DNA of 6,147 nt from assembly GCA_015494815.1 (NCBI GenBank), contig WGAK01000119.1, positions 1-6,147 of the forward strand, given 5' to 3'. This document shows, in pieces, positions 5,286 to 6,147 of this stretch. The translations under genes and the position numbers were made by a program. How positions within the stretch are numbered: position 1 is the stretch's first letter; each line of letters opens with the position of its first letter. Origin of the DNA: Anaerolineales bacterium. Lineage in GTDB: Bacteria; Chloroflexota; Anaerolineae; Anaerolineales; DRMV01. The notes beneath the pieces were generated by a model. That model ran no database searches. It had not been told where the DNA came from and saw only the letters and a list, made by a program, of their open reading frames with translations.

Positions 5286-6147
5286 CGACGCCCAAGGTTC
5301 TTCTGGTCGCCAATACGGGATGGTATCTCTTTCGCTTTCGCCTGGCCTGGGCGCGCTTTTTGCGGGCCCGGGGCTGGCAGGTGGTCTTTGTCTCGCCTCC
5401 CGACCGTTTTGTGCCGCACCTCGAGGCCGCGGGGTTTGCCCATCGCCCGTGGCGGCTGGAACGGCGCAGCGTGCAACCCTGGAAGGAGTTGCGCGCGGTC
5501 CGCGCGTTTCGGCGCATTTTGCGGCAAGAGCGCCCCGTTTTGGTGCATTTGCACACCATCAAGCCGATGCTCTACGGCGCCTTGGCCTCTTGGGGAATGC
5601 CGGCGCGCGTCATCGCCACCGTGACCGGCCGCGGTTATGTTTTCCTGAGCCCCGACCGCCAGGCCCGCGTGCTGCGGCAGATGCTCCGCCCCCTGTACCG
5701 CCTGGCCGACTGCCGCCTCAAGCGCATCATTTTCGAGCACGAATGGGACCGGGCCTTCTTTGTTGGGCAAGGTTTGTTTTCAGAGGCCAAGAGCGCCATC
5801 GTCGAGGGGGTGGGGGTGGATGTGGAAACCTTTCGGCCGGCCCCCGAACCCCCATTGCCCTTGACCGTGGTGCTGCCCGGGCGCATGTTGTGGGACAAAG
5901 GCGTGGGCACCTTCGTAGAGGCTGCCCGCCACTACCGGGCCCAGGGGCGGGCTTTGCGCGCGGTGCTGGTAGGGATGCCCGATCCGGGCAATCCCAGCAG
6001 TATTCCCGAAGCGACTTTGCGGGCCTGGGTGGACGAAGGCGTGGTCGAGTGGTGGGGGTGGCAGACCGACATGCCCCGGGTGTTCGCGGCGGCTCATGTG
6101 GTCACCTTGCCCAGCCTGGCCGAGGGCGTACCCACGGTGTTGTTAGA
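5282..6147 (+). CDS. Glycosyltransferase, GT4 family (PglA/CapM-like), 3' end cut by window
   Basis: The first 288 residues are visible and the frame is open to the window end; members of this group usually run to about 370-390, so roughly 90 residues are missing. The N terminus, VLLVANTGWYLFRFRLAWAR (6-25), then GWQVVFVSP, matches the NTSWYLYNFR-type opening of GT4 enzymes acting on undecaprenyl-linked oligosaccharides. VHLHTIKPMLYGALAS (88-103) and ARVIATVTGRGYVF (108-121) are also characteristic. The second domain has VEGVGVDVETFRP (184-196), VVLPGRMLWDKGVGTFVEAA (206-225), VLVGMPDPGNPSSIPE (238-253) and LPSLAEGVPTVLL (276-288); the Glu in AEGVP should be the first Glu of the E-x7-E donor site, whose second part lies past the edge. 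The ATG overlaps the preceding stop codon (ATGA), and only weak ribosome-binding complementarity is seen, so coupled translation is likely. It would extend the same glycan as its neighbour. PglA-like is a similarity of form; the sugar is unknown. Confidence 0.88.
   Translation, partial: MTTPKVLLVANTGWYLFRFRLAWARFLRARGWQVVFVSPPDRFVPHLEAAGFAHRPWRLERRSVQPWKELRAVRAFRRILRQERPVLVHLHTIKPMLYGALASWGMPARVIATVTGRGYVFLSPDRQARVLRQMLRPLYRLADCRLKRIIFEHEWDRAFFVGQGLFSEAKSAIVEGVGVDVETFRPAPEPPLPLTVVLPGRMLWDKGVGTFVEAARHYRAQGRALRAVLVGMPDPGNPSSIPEATLRAWVDEGVVEWWGWQTDMPRVFAAAHVVTLPSLAEGVPTVLL

Noticed and set aside
1..6147. Mobile elements, CRISPR arrays, tRNA or rRNA genes, and rho-independent terminators.
   Set aside because: No transposase, spaced direct repeats, recognisable RNA gene or stem followed by a T-run was seen by eye on either strand; almost all bases are coding.

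Overview
The window is GC-rich and densely coding, with every supported gene on the + strand. Nothing in it names the organism. The combination of bacterial SH3-type repeats joined by Thr/Pro-rich linkers, GC-rich codon use and an extended -10 element (TGG-TATACT) is typical of Chloroflexota, probably Anaerolineae. That placement is an inference from style, not from a marker gene.

Layout. Positions 1-298 hold the 3' end of a surface-type protein: one SH3-like module followed by a Thr/Pro-rich tail that ends the protein. Its stop codon overlaps the start of a multi-pass membrane protein of the lysylphosphatidylglycerol-synthase TM / AglD-like (UPF0104) family (295-1275). A 73-base gap follows, the only real intergenic region in the window, and it carries a convincing extended -10 promoter. 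Downstream is a tight five-gene run: ABC-2 polysaccharide-export permease (1349-2179), its ATPase (2191-2994), non-hydrolysing UDP-GlcNAc 2-epimerase (3025-4161), a GT4-type glycosyltransferase starting at TTG (4158-5285), and a second GT4-type glycosyltransferase (5282 to beyond the window end). Spacings are 11 and 30 bases, then two 4-base stop/start overlaps, so this run reads as one operon.

How the genes work together. The epimerase would supply UDP-ManNAc. The two glycosyltransferases would assemble a glycan on the cytoplasmic face, presumably on a polyprenyl-phosphate lipid. The permease/ATPase pair (Wzm/Wzt, KpsM/KpsT or TagG/TagH type) would export the finished lipid-linked glycan. 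The ATPase ends soon after its nucleotide-binding domain and has no C-terminal carbohydrate-binding domain, so it looks like the capsule or teichoic-acid exporter type rather than the terminator-recognising O9a Wzt type. No priming transferase, polymerase, ligase or UDP-ManNAc dehydrogenase lies inside the window.

I see no mobile element, CRISPR array, RNA gene or convincing terminator. The gene content is a recognisable surface-glycan export locus. The most interesting questions are what polymer it makes in a lineage thought to be largely single-membraned, and whether the Thr/Pro-rich protein next door is functionally linked to it.
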